This document shows, piece by piece, positions 1-11,136 of a DNA stretch of 64,000 nt (position 1 is the first letter of the stretch; every line of letters starts with the position of its first letter). The notes beneath the pieces are model-generated. The model was given only the letters and a program-made list of their open reading frames with translations. It did no database searches and was not told where the DNA came from. Where the stretch lies: contig NC_134851.1 in the NCBI RefSeq assembly GCF_965363235.1, forward strand, positions 35,554,321 through 35,618,320. The letters are read 5' to 3'. A program made the position numbers and the translations under genes. The DNA is from Mytilus galloprovincialis. Lineage: Eukaryota > Mollusca > Bivalvia > Mytilida > Mytilidae.

Positions 1-1938
1 TCCCCGAGGGGCTGGAACCTGTACTTTTTTACTTCTCACTCATACGACAACATCGCCTCGCATTACGAAGACTCCTTATACAAGTTATATATATTGACGA
101 ACTTTAGAAACGCAACACTCGATTAAGTTGGTTTTTTTTAATTTTTCGTTTTTAGATACACATTACGCAAAAAATATTAAATTCAATATAAATATGATAA
201 ATGGGTAATTTCTTCGTCGTCTAAGGTAAGTTTCAAATTCAACAGTTGAATCGATTACGACATGCTGAACGTTTAAATTATGTAGTATGCAATAACATTG
301 TGGTTGTCTCATCGTTACTGGTCTTATCAATCAGGGACTTAAAAGTAATTTTGAAGTGCGAAATTGTTCTCAAAGAACTTGCACTTTTTCTACTGTCTGT
401 AAATTTCTAACGATGTAATTTCCATTTTCATTTCTCAGTGGTGACAAAAAGGAAAATTAAAATTAATTACTGATTTAAACATGGCAATAAACTCTAGGAA
501 ATGTTAAACGAAGTAAAAAATTTCAAAAAAAATCATTTGTGCGCTTCTTATTCCGTTCCAAGAAGATCGTGCGATGTCAAAATTCTGTTATGTTTGATTG
601 TCTGAGGAAATTCAGGTATTGATTTTTCTATGCAAAAAGGAGTGCGGGAAGCATGATAGGCAATGCAATGAATATAAGTCATGCTTTGATGTCACAAAAA
701 CTTGTGTTGTGTTTTTAAAGTTCGTCAGCATACTATCACAAAAGTATTTCTGACCGACTTTCACAAAGATGTCTTTTGAAATGATTATCAATTTGGCCTA
801 GTTTTAAACAAATATATAAGGCGTACCGGTATATAATAATGTTGTAAGTTTAATGGTTATTTGATTTTTTGTTCGTGCCATTTTTTAAGGCATGTTATAA
901 CCCTATTCTCATTTAGTTATTTTGGTGATAAATTTAAGACACATTCTTTGGAAGAAAACAAATAATGTATGAAAAACCTGTCTTAAATTTCTCCATTAAG
1001 CCTATGTATAAAGTATTTGAACTATATTAAAGATTGTGTATGCCTTACCTAAATAAAATGCTCAAAGAATCAGGGGTAATCATCCATTCTTCTTTCACAA
1101 GGAAGAAAAAAGATCACATGATACACATAAATGTATACTGACGAACCTTTAAAACACGATACTAAATAATTCGTTTAAACACAATCAATAATAGTAAAGG
1201 TGTGCAAAACTTGTAAAATAAACTCATTTCATAATTGTTAGAATAAAGTTTGCAGATCAAAACATGAATTGATTTCGTGATGATTAATATTTCAATCATG
1301 TTATACATGTTGTAAATACAGATTCACTTTTTCAATATTTTATTATAGTCTCACGACATACAACAACACATATTTACACAGTTATTTATTTCAACAGGTA
1401 CATCAAACATACATGCATAACAAGAAATTTAAAATAAAAATTGTATGTGCCAATCTTAAACGATTTATGAGAGACTTCACAAACAATATCGAAAAACAAT
1501 TTGATAATGTACATATCATTTATAGTATAATATTTGATTAAGAATATCACTTAAAAAAATTCTGATCAAATTGTTTTGCAGATTATGACGTCTCTTTCAA
1601 AAACTTCATCCTTATTTAATGACAAAATTAATTTTTCATTGTATCATAAAACGGTTAATTCCATATTAAAATTTGAAGCTTCATAGAACAATATGTGCCT
1701 AATACCTTCGTATAGTGTACATTTTAATAAAACATGTAGCTCATCTTAAATACTATTATAAATAAAACATATTCTTTCATGTATGTCTATTCTTTCATAT
1801 CGGATGATATATGCCTGTTTCTATTATAAAATGTATAAGGGGAGCAATACCGTACCCAAATTTAGCAAAGCACACCTATATTTAGTTGGCAATTTACATT
1901 TTAAGTAAGGTTCAGTACAATTATCATATTAAGATAAC
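1..1938. other. Intergenic stretch, no gene seen
   Basis: AT-rich sequence with frequent stops in all frames. I see no splice-bounded open frame, RNA gene or clear inverted repeat here. Confidence 0.6.
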
Positions 1939-2494
1939 TTAAGGTAGTTTTGGGGTATACCTCCATCTTGAAATGTACAATCACAGTAAATAATTGGTCT
2001 AGTTCTTTGCCAAAATCTGCAAATTTAGATACAGATTTGCAATTGATTGGTTACACTGTTTATTTATATAAAGAAAACTTAGTTATTGCATTATTGAAAA
2101 TGTTTTAACACAAACTAAATATTTGTACTTATAGTAACCATTTTTCAAATAAGTCATTTAAGAGGAGATAACTCTTTTAGTACAAAATTTATACTTGAAA
2201 TGTAGGGAAATTTTCATTTTTTACTTGTACATGAAGCAAGAAAACAATTTCAGTGACACTATTTTTCATTTTCAAAATTTTGTCTGATAGATTTCTTTGC
2301 ATGCACAATTATCTGTTTTTTTTTTCATGAACAATCAAAGCAAATTTGGGAAATTTTGAACGACTCGAACCTTGAAAATAAGCACGGTGACCCCTACTTT
2401 TTATCATTTTTTTTTTCTAGAATAGTTAAATCTTCATTTTGGCAAAGTATAAGAAAATTCTGTCATTTTTTTCTCTACTCCTTAACTACCTTAA
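1939..2494. mobile_element. MITE-like element with TTAAGGTAG termini
   Basis: The element begins TTAAGGTAGTTTTGGGG and ends CTCCTTAACTACCTTAA, a short imperfect terminal inverted repeat abutting TTAA at both ends. The interior is AT-rich and non-coding. Two other elements in the window (8338-8612 and 17698-21687) have closely similar TTAAGGTRG ends. TTAA could be the target duplication (as in piggyBac or Sola3) or simply part of the repeat; the sequence alone does not decide. Confidence 0.6.
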
Positions 2495-2514
2495 TATAAG
2501 ACCATTTCAGGAAT

Positions 2515-2690
2515 AGATTACTTTAACTGTAATTGGCAAAACTATTAGGAATTTTGGTCCTCAGTGATCTTCAACTTCGTACTTTATTTTCCTTTTAAAC
2601 TTTTTTGGATTCGAACGTCACTGGTAGTCTTTTGTAGATGAAACGCGCGTCTGGCGTAATTACAAAATTTAATCCCGTTACATATGATGA
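2515..2690 (+). repeat. Dispersed repeat, CGAAACGCGCGTCTGGCGTA family
   Basis: The stretch from TTGGCAAAACTATTAGGAAT to the GATGAGTTTA end recurs at 6345-6510 in the same orientation. Diverged copies in the opposite orientation lie at 28695-28900 and 38440-38640. The core with several CpG sites is the best conserved part. The family is widespread in mussel genomes as I recall it; its class is unassigned. Confidence 0.7.
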
Positions 2691-3308
2691 GTTTATTTCC
2701 GTAACACTTTGACTCCGATTCTGAATTTTTTCTCTGGCATTTTTAATTGATCATTCGAAAAATTTAACTCATATTTGAATATCTTGTCCACTGTCTAAAT
2801 AAACTTGTTCATAGTTTGACCGATGGTTGTTTTTTTAACCAATATCTCATCATATGGTATCAATCGGGGTATATTTACCGACTCCCGTTAAAAGGATTTT
2901 GCTTAGACAGCATTGACATTTGAGATATCGCGATATCAAAGTAACGACAAAGTTCTGTAATAATTGAAAATGTGCAAATAATAAGTAGTCTGGTCTGTAG
3001 TGTGAGTTCGTATAGCGAATGATTCATGCATATCAGGACACGCTGACGCTGTTGATGCGTCCAAATAGGCTCCTTTTGGAGATACTGTCATTCCTTCATT
3101 GTTTGTGTGTTAACTTGATTTGAGTTTCTTACATAAACATATATAATATTTGATAATAATTAAATTTTGGATGTAACGCGTCTTCTGATTGGCTGACGTT
3201 ATTTTGTTATCAGCCTATAGACATAATTTAGTCTTGTGACCGTGACATCATCAACGTTTTTTAATGGTTTTCTACGGTTTAAAATGGAATTTAGAATTAA
3301 ATTATAAG

Positions 3309-3460
3309 AAATGACTGTAATATTTTTTCTGTCTATTCGAAATAACATAAAAAAAATGTGGTGCACACTGATAAATAACCCGCTACGCGCATTATTCAGT
3401 GTACACCACATTTTTTTTTATGTTATATCTTCAATGACAGAAAAAATATTACAGTCATTC
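3309..3460. repeat. Hairpin (foldback) element
   Basis: Two arms of about 70 bases are near-perfect reverse complements. The left arm runs from ATGACTGTAATATTTTTTCT into ATGTGGTGCACACTGA, and the right arm returns through TCAGTGTACACCACAT to AGTCAT. The spacer is only about 25 bases and contains GCTACGCGC. It is likely a MITE of the foldback type. No coding capacity is seen. Confidence 0.75.
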
Positions 3461-3599
3461 CTTTAATATGATAAGAATCAGGCAATAATATAATAATAAA
3501 CTTACACGCATGGATCTACATGTATAATATAAATTACTGAATAAAAATGTTATGCTTAAAAAAAGATCCTTGTGTATATAGTTAAACAAATTGTTCACG

Positions 3600-4160
3600 T
3601 GCAATTTATGTAAAAGCACCAAAGGGACAGTCAAAATTCATAAATAAAAGGACAACCGACAAATACATGGTAAGAACTAATAAAGACGAATAAAAGTATT
3701 CAAAAAACAACACAGTACATAAAGAATGAGGAACATTGACCCCAGAAAATACCGTGGAAATCTCGAAGGTTATGCAGGTTATATGAGGTTTCCAGGAAAG
3801 GATAAGGTTCACTTTTGGTAAAATATGCCCTGAATTCCATTAAATATGAAAAAGGTCGTAATCTTTATCTTAAATTGATCTATTTCAAAAACCTTACTTC
3901 TATACAAAACAATTTTTTTCATAACGATACTTTTAAGGCTCATAATTCGGCATATTTTGTTATCTTAAAGTTCGTTTCTATGTGTGATGCATTGTCGTTT
4001 TTTCGTTTTTTGTTGCACTTCAGTTTTTCTGTTGTTTCGTTGTCTTCCCCTTATGGTTGATGTGTTTCCATCGGTTTAGTTTTTAATCAGGATTTGTTTT
4101 TTCTCAATCGATTTATGACTTTCGAACAGCGGTTGCCTTTGTTTGTAGATATTTGTGTGC
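3600..4160. repeat. Fragments of dispersed repeats
   Basis: The start (CACCAAAGGGACAGTCAAA) is, on the minus strand, the tail motif of the retroelement 3' ends seen at 6560-7005 and 45140-45560. From about 3980 the sequence matches another widespread tail (TTGTTGCACTTCAG through TTTATGACTTTCGAACAGCG) that is echoed at 50085-50250. I see no gene. Confidence 0.5.
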
Positions 4161-4792
4161 ATTCTCAGACCTAAATGCTTTATGGAAACCTTTGCCGCAA
4201 CCTACGATCCAAAATGATATGTAACAGAAATGTGCCAAGGTTAATATTGAATCCATACAAATAAATATGTCCTGGATAAGGGATGTCGACCATAGTAATT
4301 TATTATCAATCTTGTATAAATTATAAAAATATTGCACCAAAATTGATCATTGTATAATAAAGGGGTCATATCTTTGGAATTGGTAATGCGGGGTGACATA
4401 CGAATTTATTTAATATTAATTGTAATATCACCGATACTTCTTATAAAAATTTTATACATTTTGGTCTGATTTTTAACAAAAAATATAAAAACTTTATTGG
4501 AAATTTTATTGATTCGTGAATCTACACCTTTGGGTGAGTTTTATGGAAAATAATATATTTTTCTAAAGATTTTGTCTAACTTTATATATCAAAGTCGAAA
4601 CTATGATAAATACATTGATCATCATAGATTGAATGTCCTTAATAAACTCGGTGAATATTTATAAAATTTATAGTCTAGATAACAAGGTGAAGATATAGGA
4701 TTAATTCTAGAAGTTAACACCATGAACATGGACCCTTCAAAAACTTTAAGTAAGTAAACAATTAGTTTCAATTAAATTCTATATAAAAATAA

Positions 4793-5060
4793 GAAGATGT
4801 GAAACGATTATCATTGAGGCAATAAAGAGACCAAAACGACGTAGAATTAAACAATTATACGTCACCGTACGACATTCACTAATGAGTTACGACGTTATAG
4901 TCAGCTATAAAAGGCCCTGAAATGACGGATGTAAAACAATTCAAACAAAAATTTAACGGCCTAATTTATACATGCACAACATAATGAACGTAAAACAAAA
5001 ATGTCAAGTTGTCTTTTGTGCAAAGTTGTCTTATTGGTAATCATACCACATCTTCTTATT
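4793..5060 (+). repeat. Diverged copy of the 13919-14275 dispersed repeat
   Basis: The order of landmarks is the same as at 13919-14275: GAAGATGTG, AAGAGACCAAAACGAC, GTCACCGTACGACATTCA, ATAGTCAGCTATAAAAGG, GTAAAACAATTCAAAC and TTTAACGGCCTAATTTAT. Identity looks moderate, so this is an older copy. Confidence 0.75.
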
Positions 5061-5635
5061 TATATAACTATAACTTACGAAACCAAACACTATCAAACAC
5101 CTGATATATTCCGTTTTGCATTTCAAAATGGTGGTTTAAACATGTTTATATAGCTAGATAACAGAATAATGGTTTCAAAGTTTTGATATTTACACATATA
5201 GGGACTAAGTCTGTAATTCTGTTGTGTCCCATTCAATTCCTTGGTTGAAATAGTCTAGCGTTTAATTTTGTCAATTTGTTACTTTCTTAACAGTTAATTT
5301 ATATTAAGACCATAAACATTACAATTCATGTCAACACAGAAGTGCTGAATACTAGGTTGGTGATGCCCTCCGGCAGAGCAGTTGATAGTATATATGACAA
5401 AACAATGTAATGTTATTTGGTTATAATTACATTAGATGTATGTTTCATTACAATACGTTATTCTGATTGGCTAACTGCACATCATGTGTTATTCCTTAAG
5501 CAGTTGTGTCACTCAATAAAACTTCTCATTCATGATGACACGAGGTCCCACAATAAAGTGCACAGGTAAATGAAATAAAACTTGATAAAAGGCGTGTTTT
5601 CATGATCCTATAGGTAAAAATGTAATTATAAGTAT

Positions 5636-5781
5636 TGAATGCTTTTTTTTGTAACTTTATAGGGTTGTAAAAGCGTTGACCGTACGCACATTTTAAGTAT
5701 GAAGCGCGCGCTTCATACAAAATGTACTTCGGTCAACGCTTTTACACCCCAATAAATTTACAAAAAAGAGCATTCAATTCT
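5636..5781. repeat. Hairpin element centred on a perfect 22-base palindrome
   Basis: The arms (TTGAATGCTTTTTTTTGTAA out to the centre, and back to AAAAAAGAGCATTCAA) pair over about 65 bases. The centre, 5697-5718, is a perfect palindrome with GAAGCGCGCGCTTC at its core. CGCGCG islands are otherwise rare in this AT-rich sequence. It is non-coding and probably a MITE. Confidence 0.75.
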
Positions 5782-5998
5782 TAAATTAAGCATAAAGTCT
5801 ACATTAGTTAAACGCGGACAACGAAGAAGACATCAACATAAACAGTGACGTAGACGAAAATTACCACCGCCCCCTAAAAAAGCATGAGATCACACATTTA
5901 TAAACGTACTACGTAAATTTAGCAAAATAAGACGTTCAGCCTTTTTGCACTTATATTGACTGATACAAGTATTGTAAAATATAAAGAATCTCATATGA

Positions 5999-6098
5999 CT
6001 TTTCAATATCACTGTATCAACCCGCGACGTCAATATAATCCCGCGAGCTCTGCTCGAGAAATTGTATTGGCTGCGGGTTGATATAGGGGTGATATTGA
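5999..6098. repeat. Hairpin element
   Basis: The arms TTTTCAATATCAC...TATCAACCCGC and GCGGGTTGATATAGGGGTGA...TTGAAAA pair with one another, with a CpG-rich spacer (GCGAGCTCTGCTCGAG). It is short and non-coding, and probably a MITE. Confidence 0.65.
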
Positions 6099-6344
6099 AA
6101 AAGCCATATCATTTACACTTTATTATATACATGGACATCAAGTAAAACTAACTTAGATGTATTTTTATCACGTGACATGACGTTAAACATATATAAAGGG
6201 TTTTGTAAAGCCCTTATAACTGTGACAGATATAGATTACGTGACGTCATAAAGATTTATATAAGACGTTTAACAAAGCTTTTACAACCGTGACTGATATT
6301 GGTAGCATCATGGTTGACTGATATTGCACGATTAAGCATATAAT

Positions 6345-6510
6345 TGTAATTGGCAAAACTTTTAGGAATTGTTGGTCCTCAATAGTCTTCAACTTCGAAC
6401 TTTATTTGGCCTTTTAAGCATGTTTTGATACGAGCGTCACTGGTGAGTCTTTTGTAGACGAAACGCGCGCCTGGCGTAAATATAAAATTTTAATCCTGGC
6501 ATCTATAATG
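6345..6510 (+). repeat. Dispersed repeat, second copy of the 2515-2690 family
   Basis: Begins TTGGCAAAACTTTTAGGAAT and runs through GACGAAACGCGCGCCTGGCG to ATAATGAGTTTATTT, collinear with 2515-2690. Confidence 0.7.
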
Positions 6511-6559
6511 AGTTTATTTACTTATATTTACAACGCAGTATTAAGCAGTCACTTTTATC

Positions 6560-7005
6560 ATAAGCACAAGGAATTTATTTGAAAACCAAGAGTTCCAAAT
6601 ACTAGTAATGAAGTTAAATTCATCCCTTCATAACTTTTACTGACGCAATCACGAGTTGGTTGATCGTTATGAAATATCCGTTTCACAGACTATAGCAGAT
6701 AGTTTCTCAATGTCGTTACTCAGAACAATTCCGTCCCCTTTTCACAAGTTTGAACTACCGGATAAGACTTGTTACCGAGATTATGCCGAAATGAGCAACA
6801 TGACCGATGTCACATTTGAAGCAGGTTCTGATTACCTTTCCGGATTACCTAAGACCACCCCAGTTTTTGGTGAGGTTAGTGTTGCTTACTCTTTAGTTTT
6901 TTATGTTGTTTGTTTGTTTGTCTTTGTTTTTTTTTTATCCTGGCGTTGTCAGTTTATTTGCGATTTATGAATTTGAATGTCCCTCTGGTATCTTTCATCC
7001 CTCTT
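6560..7005 (+). mobile_element. 3'-end fragment of an RT-type retroelement (probably LINE-like)
   Basis: An open stretch of 104 codons reads LVDRYEISVSQ near its start. I recall this from the C-terminal tails of a widespread mussel reverse-transcriptase element family (sequences of the type GRHHDLVDRYGISVSQ). The same downstream sequence (ATGAGCAACA, then a CACCTGAGA-like stretch, GTGTTGCT, the TGGCGTTGTCAG region and GTCCCTCTGGTATCTTTC) recurs at 12420-12960 and 29045-29460 on this strand, and at 44440-44880 and 45140-45560 on the other. Only 3' ends occur, as expected from 5' truncation on insertion. The class assignment is from memory. Confidence 0.6.
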
Positions 7006-7474
7006 TTATCTATAAACTGTTAGTTGCAATAGTGTTTATCACTTTTGGCGTCATGATCAACCTATGATATGTATATTATCATTGTCTATCAATTAGAAGG
7101 GTTACATGCATGTATTTTAACCCAAAAAATACTTTTCCTGGTTTAAGAGGAAAAATAGTTTCTGTAGACTTCCGTATACTGACATACAATATGTGTCTAC
7201 AATATTTGCACAGTGTATGAAAATCTGCACAAACTTTATAACTGCTCAAAGTGCATGCAGTATTACTACGATGCCTGAGGAGCATTGGTAAAATCCAATT
7301 AAGGAAAGATGTTCAAGAGATGTATTTAGGTTTCAGTGTGAGCCATATTGTGTATATACAGGGAAGGTCGGAAATGTGTGTCACATATTTAGACGCATAA
7401 ACCGGTGTATATATATTTACAACTTCATTATATGTATTCAATATAAATAAAATAATCAACCGTATTTATTTTAG

Positions 7475-7771
7475 CCTTTCTGCTTTTTATTGGTGCTGCA
7501 TGTACGATTCTTGTAGATGCTCAAACAAAACATAAAGTAAAGGTGTTACTTACTACAGGGGACCAATCAAAACTACTGTCTCAAGAACCGGACTTACATC
7601 CAAGTCCTACTAATGGCAACGGACCGGAAATAGTAGTAGACAAAAGTAAACAATATCAAAGAATGGAGGGTTTTGGTGCAGCGATCTCAAACTCTGCCGC
7701 TTACGTCATTTATCACAGTCCAAAGAGACACGAGATTATGCGAGATCTTTTTAGTCCAGCAGACGGAATAG
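7475..7771 (+). CDS. GBA1-like: GH30 gene, N-terminal exon
   Basis: Acceptor TTATTTTAG precedes the exon and donor G/GTACAT follows. It encodes the end of the signal peptide and then KVLLTTGDQSKLL and the first beta strand region EGFGAAISNSAAY. The exon ends after DGIG in phase 1. The reading frame is open across the whole exon, including upstream of the GTG at 7543, so that codon is not the start. Confidence 0.85.
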
Positions 7772-10700
7772 GTACATTTTTATTGATATAAATGAATAAA
7801 AACAAAATTCACCAAACATAACTAGAACTAGAGTATTTATATAAATGAATTCATGATATCATAGGAGTTAATTTGATATATGATATTTTGATGAAATAGC
7901 AGGAACATATATATGTTTTTACATATATACTGTTCCCAGGAAATAGCAACTAAACAAAAGTTAGAGGAACCCTTAAATAATCTTGTGTGATCTAGAAGAC
8001 AACGTGCATTCAATTCGTCAACTATAGTTTGGTGTCTATACAATATATTAAACTATAAACTATCCAGAGTCTTTACAGGTAACTAATCAGAAACTAATCA
8101 AAGATCTGCCTTCAACAACAAATATCCTCAAAATACCAAAATCATAGAAAATGACATAGGACAACCATGAACCAGATTCCTAACTTGAAAAGACCAATCA
8201 TTATATGTTAGGTTAAACTTTCTTTCATCACATCTCCTCATCTTTGATTTATTTCAGTGAATTAAAACATGTGTTGCTCAAATCCTACCCTATCTACCTG
8301 GCTTTTCTCTGAAAATTGAAGAGTACTGTCAATTTTGAAGGTGGTACCAAACACCTTCACTCAAATTAATTTGGCTCGTTTAATTTCATAAACTTTTGAC
8401 AAAGTATTTACTTTGACCCTTTAACAAAAATATAAAAATGTCTAAAAATTTGAACCAACCATTTTATCAGAAAAAATACATGGTTACATAGTAGTTTGAC
8501 AAACGCTAATTTTGATAATTGAAAAGCTTAATATTCCCTTAACAACACAACGTAATTAAAACGTTTAGCTGCTTTTACAGAGTTATCTCCCTGTAGTGTT
8601 AGGTACCACCTTAAAAGGCTAGCTAAAAACTGCATATATTTGATTAAACCAAATTTAGAACTCCTCGGGTAGGACTTGTCATACTAAGCCCAATTTCTTT
8701 GGAAGGTAATCTGCACAAAATAAAACTGCTTATTGGATTCTTAATATCTAAAATGGAAATTATAGGTCATTCGCAAAATATTTACTGAACACCTTTCAGA
8801 AAATGAATTGGGGAGATGTTTTTCTATGTTAAGTTGATGTAGGTAGGATCAACAGATTGGAAACAAGTAATTTCGTACCTTAACCATTTCGTATCTCTTC
8901 TTTTTCGTACCCACATTTACCATTTCGTACCCACGATAATATCCATTTCGTACCCTATGGACTAAATGCATTTACCATTTCGTACCTCATGGACTAATAC
9001 ATGTTAACTTTTTCGTATCATATTTATGTAAAGTTTTTCATGATTTTAATGGTTTTTTTTAGATATAACAGAAATGCAATTATGCATCATGAGGTACGAA
9101 ATGGCATAAATATAAATTTTCCATGAGAAACGAAATGGTCAAAGTACGAAATGGGGTAGTGCGAAATGACTATAACTCAACAGATTCATTATATCCTGCT
9201 CAAACTTGTTAAGTGAAATTTAAATGTTATTTGCAACTTTTTTGTCCCGAAACTACCTAAAAAATTAACAGTGACTCCTTGATGAAGAAATGTACAAAAT
9301 TCCCATACCGATCTTACAATAACCGAACTTCTGTTGTGAACAAAAGCAGTTCAATAGCATTGACCTTTATTTAACCTTCATAGTTGATGGTTCTGGATGG
9401 AATTTGCAGAATACCGATCAAAATTGGTGTTTGTCAAACTGCTATATAACCAGTGTAATTTTTCTGATAAAATGGTTGGTTCAAAATTTTTAAAATTTTT
9501 ATATTTTTTGTTAAATGGGCAAAGTAAATACTTTGTCAAAATTTTATCCAAATTGAATGAGCCAAATTAATTTTAGTGAAAGTGTTGGGTACCACCTTAA
9601 TCATCTGCATGACTTCTGTGTACTTTAATTTTTTCCTATAAAATAGAAATTTTTGATTGATACAGTTTATTCAACAAGACGCAAGTGTCTATATACAATA
9701 TACTATGCTTATAACAAATAGTAAATGTAAGTTGTAATTGAAATAAGAATAAACTTACAAAGACCTGTCATGATTCTTCTGAACGTCAAACAAAATGAAT
9801 TTGATTATGTCATAACTTTTATGCCAGCATTTCACACATGTTCGTGCTGCTTAGACTGCCGTTTTTTAGAAGTGTTTTGGGAAATTGTTTATTATCTCGT
9901 TGGCTTAAGAGTTTGTTGGGGTTTTTTTTTGTGTTTTTTGTTTCTTCCTGGACTTCTCCTTGATGTCTTCTGTCTCTTTCAAATGCTGGTGGATAACTAA
10001 CAACAATATCAATTTTGTTTTTATTTCAGGAGTATCTTTCGTCCGAATAACAATGGGTGGATCTGACCTACAGGCTGTACCGCCGTACACCTATGATGAT
10101 ATGCCTAACGGCCAAACAGATTTTAATATGGACCATTTCAGTGTTGACAAAGATCGTGAGTTCTTTATACCTATCATCAAGGAGGCATTGAGTCTTAATC
10201 CAAAACTGAAAATACTTGGATCTCCTTGGAGTCCCCCAGCTTGGATGAAGTCAAGTAATTCACTTTACGGAGGTGATTTTCATGTGGATTATGACGGAAA
10301 ATACCAACAGGCGTTATCCTTGTATTTCGTAAAATTCATTCAAGCGTATAAAGCAGAGGGTATAGATATTCACGCCATTACAATCCAAAACGAACCAGGT
10401 TACCAGACGACAGGTTACCCAACCATGACAATGTCTTGGCAAATACAAAGAGATTTAGTTAAATGGCATATGGGACCGTTATTTCTCAGTAATAATATTT
10501 ATACTAGAATTCTAATATTTGACCATAATTGGGACATTCATGCATATCCGGAAAACATTTTAAAGGACCATGATGCTGCCCAATACATTAGCGGTGTGGC
10601 TTTGCTATGGAGGAGACAAATCTGAGCCAGCTACATTTCACACCAAATTTCCAAACGTTGATAATTACTTTACGGAATGCTCCGGTTTTTCGAGCGCACC

Positions 10701-11136
10701 TCATTTTCGTGATAATTTAGTATGGAATTTGGACGTTTTATTTATCCATCAACCGACAGTCTGGGTTAAATCAGTCGTTCTTTGGAATATAGCCCTTGAC
10801 GACCAATGGGGACCCCAAGTTCAGGTTTCTGGATGTAAGAACTGTAGAGGAGTAATCACTGTACCACGTGGAAGTAATATTTACCGAAAAGAAGTAGAGT
10901 ATTACGTCATCGGCCACCTATCCAAAGTAGCCCAGACCCAATCAATGAGAATAGACTCTACTGACAATGTTGACGGCTTACGTTCGGTTGCGTTCGAGAA
11001 TCCTGACGGTACAATCGCAGTGGTCATACTAAATAAGCAAGATCAGACCAAATCGTTGAATGTAAATATTGATGGCAATATTTATCATTTCTCCTTGAAT
11101 GGAAAGTCAGTTGTTTCAATGTTATATTCCCCTTAA
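7475..11136 (+). CDS. GBA1-like: Glucosylceramidase (GH30) gene, frame broken by a 5-base loss
   Basis: This family cleaves glucosylceramide to glucose and ceramide in lysosomes, or acts as a secreted beta-glucosidase. Two exons are visible, 7475-7771 and 10030-11136, joined in phase 1 (GGAATA G / GA GTA). The exon carrying the start codon was not found upstream, so the gene is partial at its 5' end. The visible protein opens with the rest of a hydrophobic signal sequence (FLLFIGAACTILVDA). It has the GH30 hallmarks in order: EGFGAAISNSAAY, RITMGGSD, SPWSPPAWMK, the acid/base Glu in TIQNEPGY, the nucleophile Glu in YFTECSG, and GCKNCRGVITV. At about 10602 the usual GVA-FHCYGGD is interrupted: five bases are missing, so the frame shifts between GVA and CYGGD. 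All else is intact to the stop at 11134-11136. It is a recent pseudogene, a null allele, or a sequence error. Confidence 0.88.
8338..8612. mobile_element. MITE with AAGGTGGTACC ends, in the GH30 intron
   Basis: Terminal inverted repeats AAGGTGGTACCAAACAC (left) and, read inward, AAGGTGGTACCTAACAC (right) bound 275 bases of non-coding sequence. A partial inverted copy lies at 9408-9600 in the same intron. The ends resemble those of the TTAAGGTAG elements at 1939 and 17698. Confidence 0.75.
8859..9176. mobile_element. Small element with inverted ATTTCGTACC clusters and 10-base target duplication
   Basis: TCAACAGATT is present at 8849-8858 and again at 9177-9186, a perfect 10-base target-site duplication. 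Inside, the left third carries repeated ATTTCGTACC-type motifs and the right third carries the same motif inverted (GGTACGAAATGG, AGTACGAAATGG). The outermost ends are weakly complementary (AAGTAATTTCG against TAGTCATTTCG). At 318 bases it is non-autonomous. The duplication length and end design fit Mutator-like elements and parallel the transposase-bearing element at 34945-37511. Confidence 0.75.
9408..9600 (-). mobile_element. Partial inverted copy of the 8338-8612 MITE
   Basis: Reads as the reverse complement of the left two thirds of 8338-8612: TGTTTGTCAAACTGCTATAT, AAAATGGTTGGTTCAAA, GTAAATACTTTGTCAAA, then GTGTTGGGTACCACCTTAA at the end. Confidence 0.7.
10030..11136 (+). CDS. GBA1-like: GH30 gene, catalytic and C-terminal exon
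   Basis: One long exon after acceptor TTATTTCAG. It covers the catalytic barrel and C-terminal beta domain, with the acid/base Glu in QNEPGY and the nucleophile in FTECSG. Up to about 10601 one frame is coding; from about 10603 the frame offset by one is coding, which corresponds to a net loss of five bases against the family consensus (a Phe/His pair before CYGG). The end, SLNGKSVVSMLYSP and stop, matches the usual GH30 terminus. A variant poly(A) signal ATTAAA follows at about 11161. Confidence 0.87.

Noticed and set aside
9960-10029. Start of the GH30 catalytic exon at an upstream ATG (9960)
   Set aside because: The segment before TTATTTCAG at 10029 is intron-like and the exon joins 7771 in phase, so the open frame to the left is read-through.
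10570-10602. ATG at 10570 as the start of a separate C-terminal GH30 protein
   Set aside because: The stretch before CYGGD in that frame is not GH30-like; it is the out-of-frame reading of the upstream part caused by the 5-base loss.
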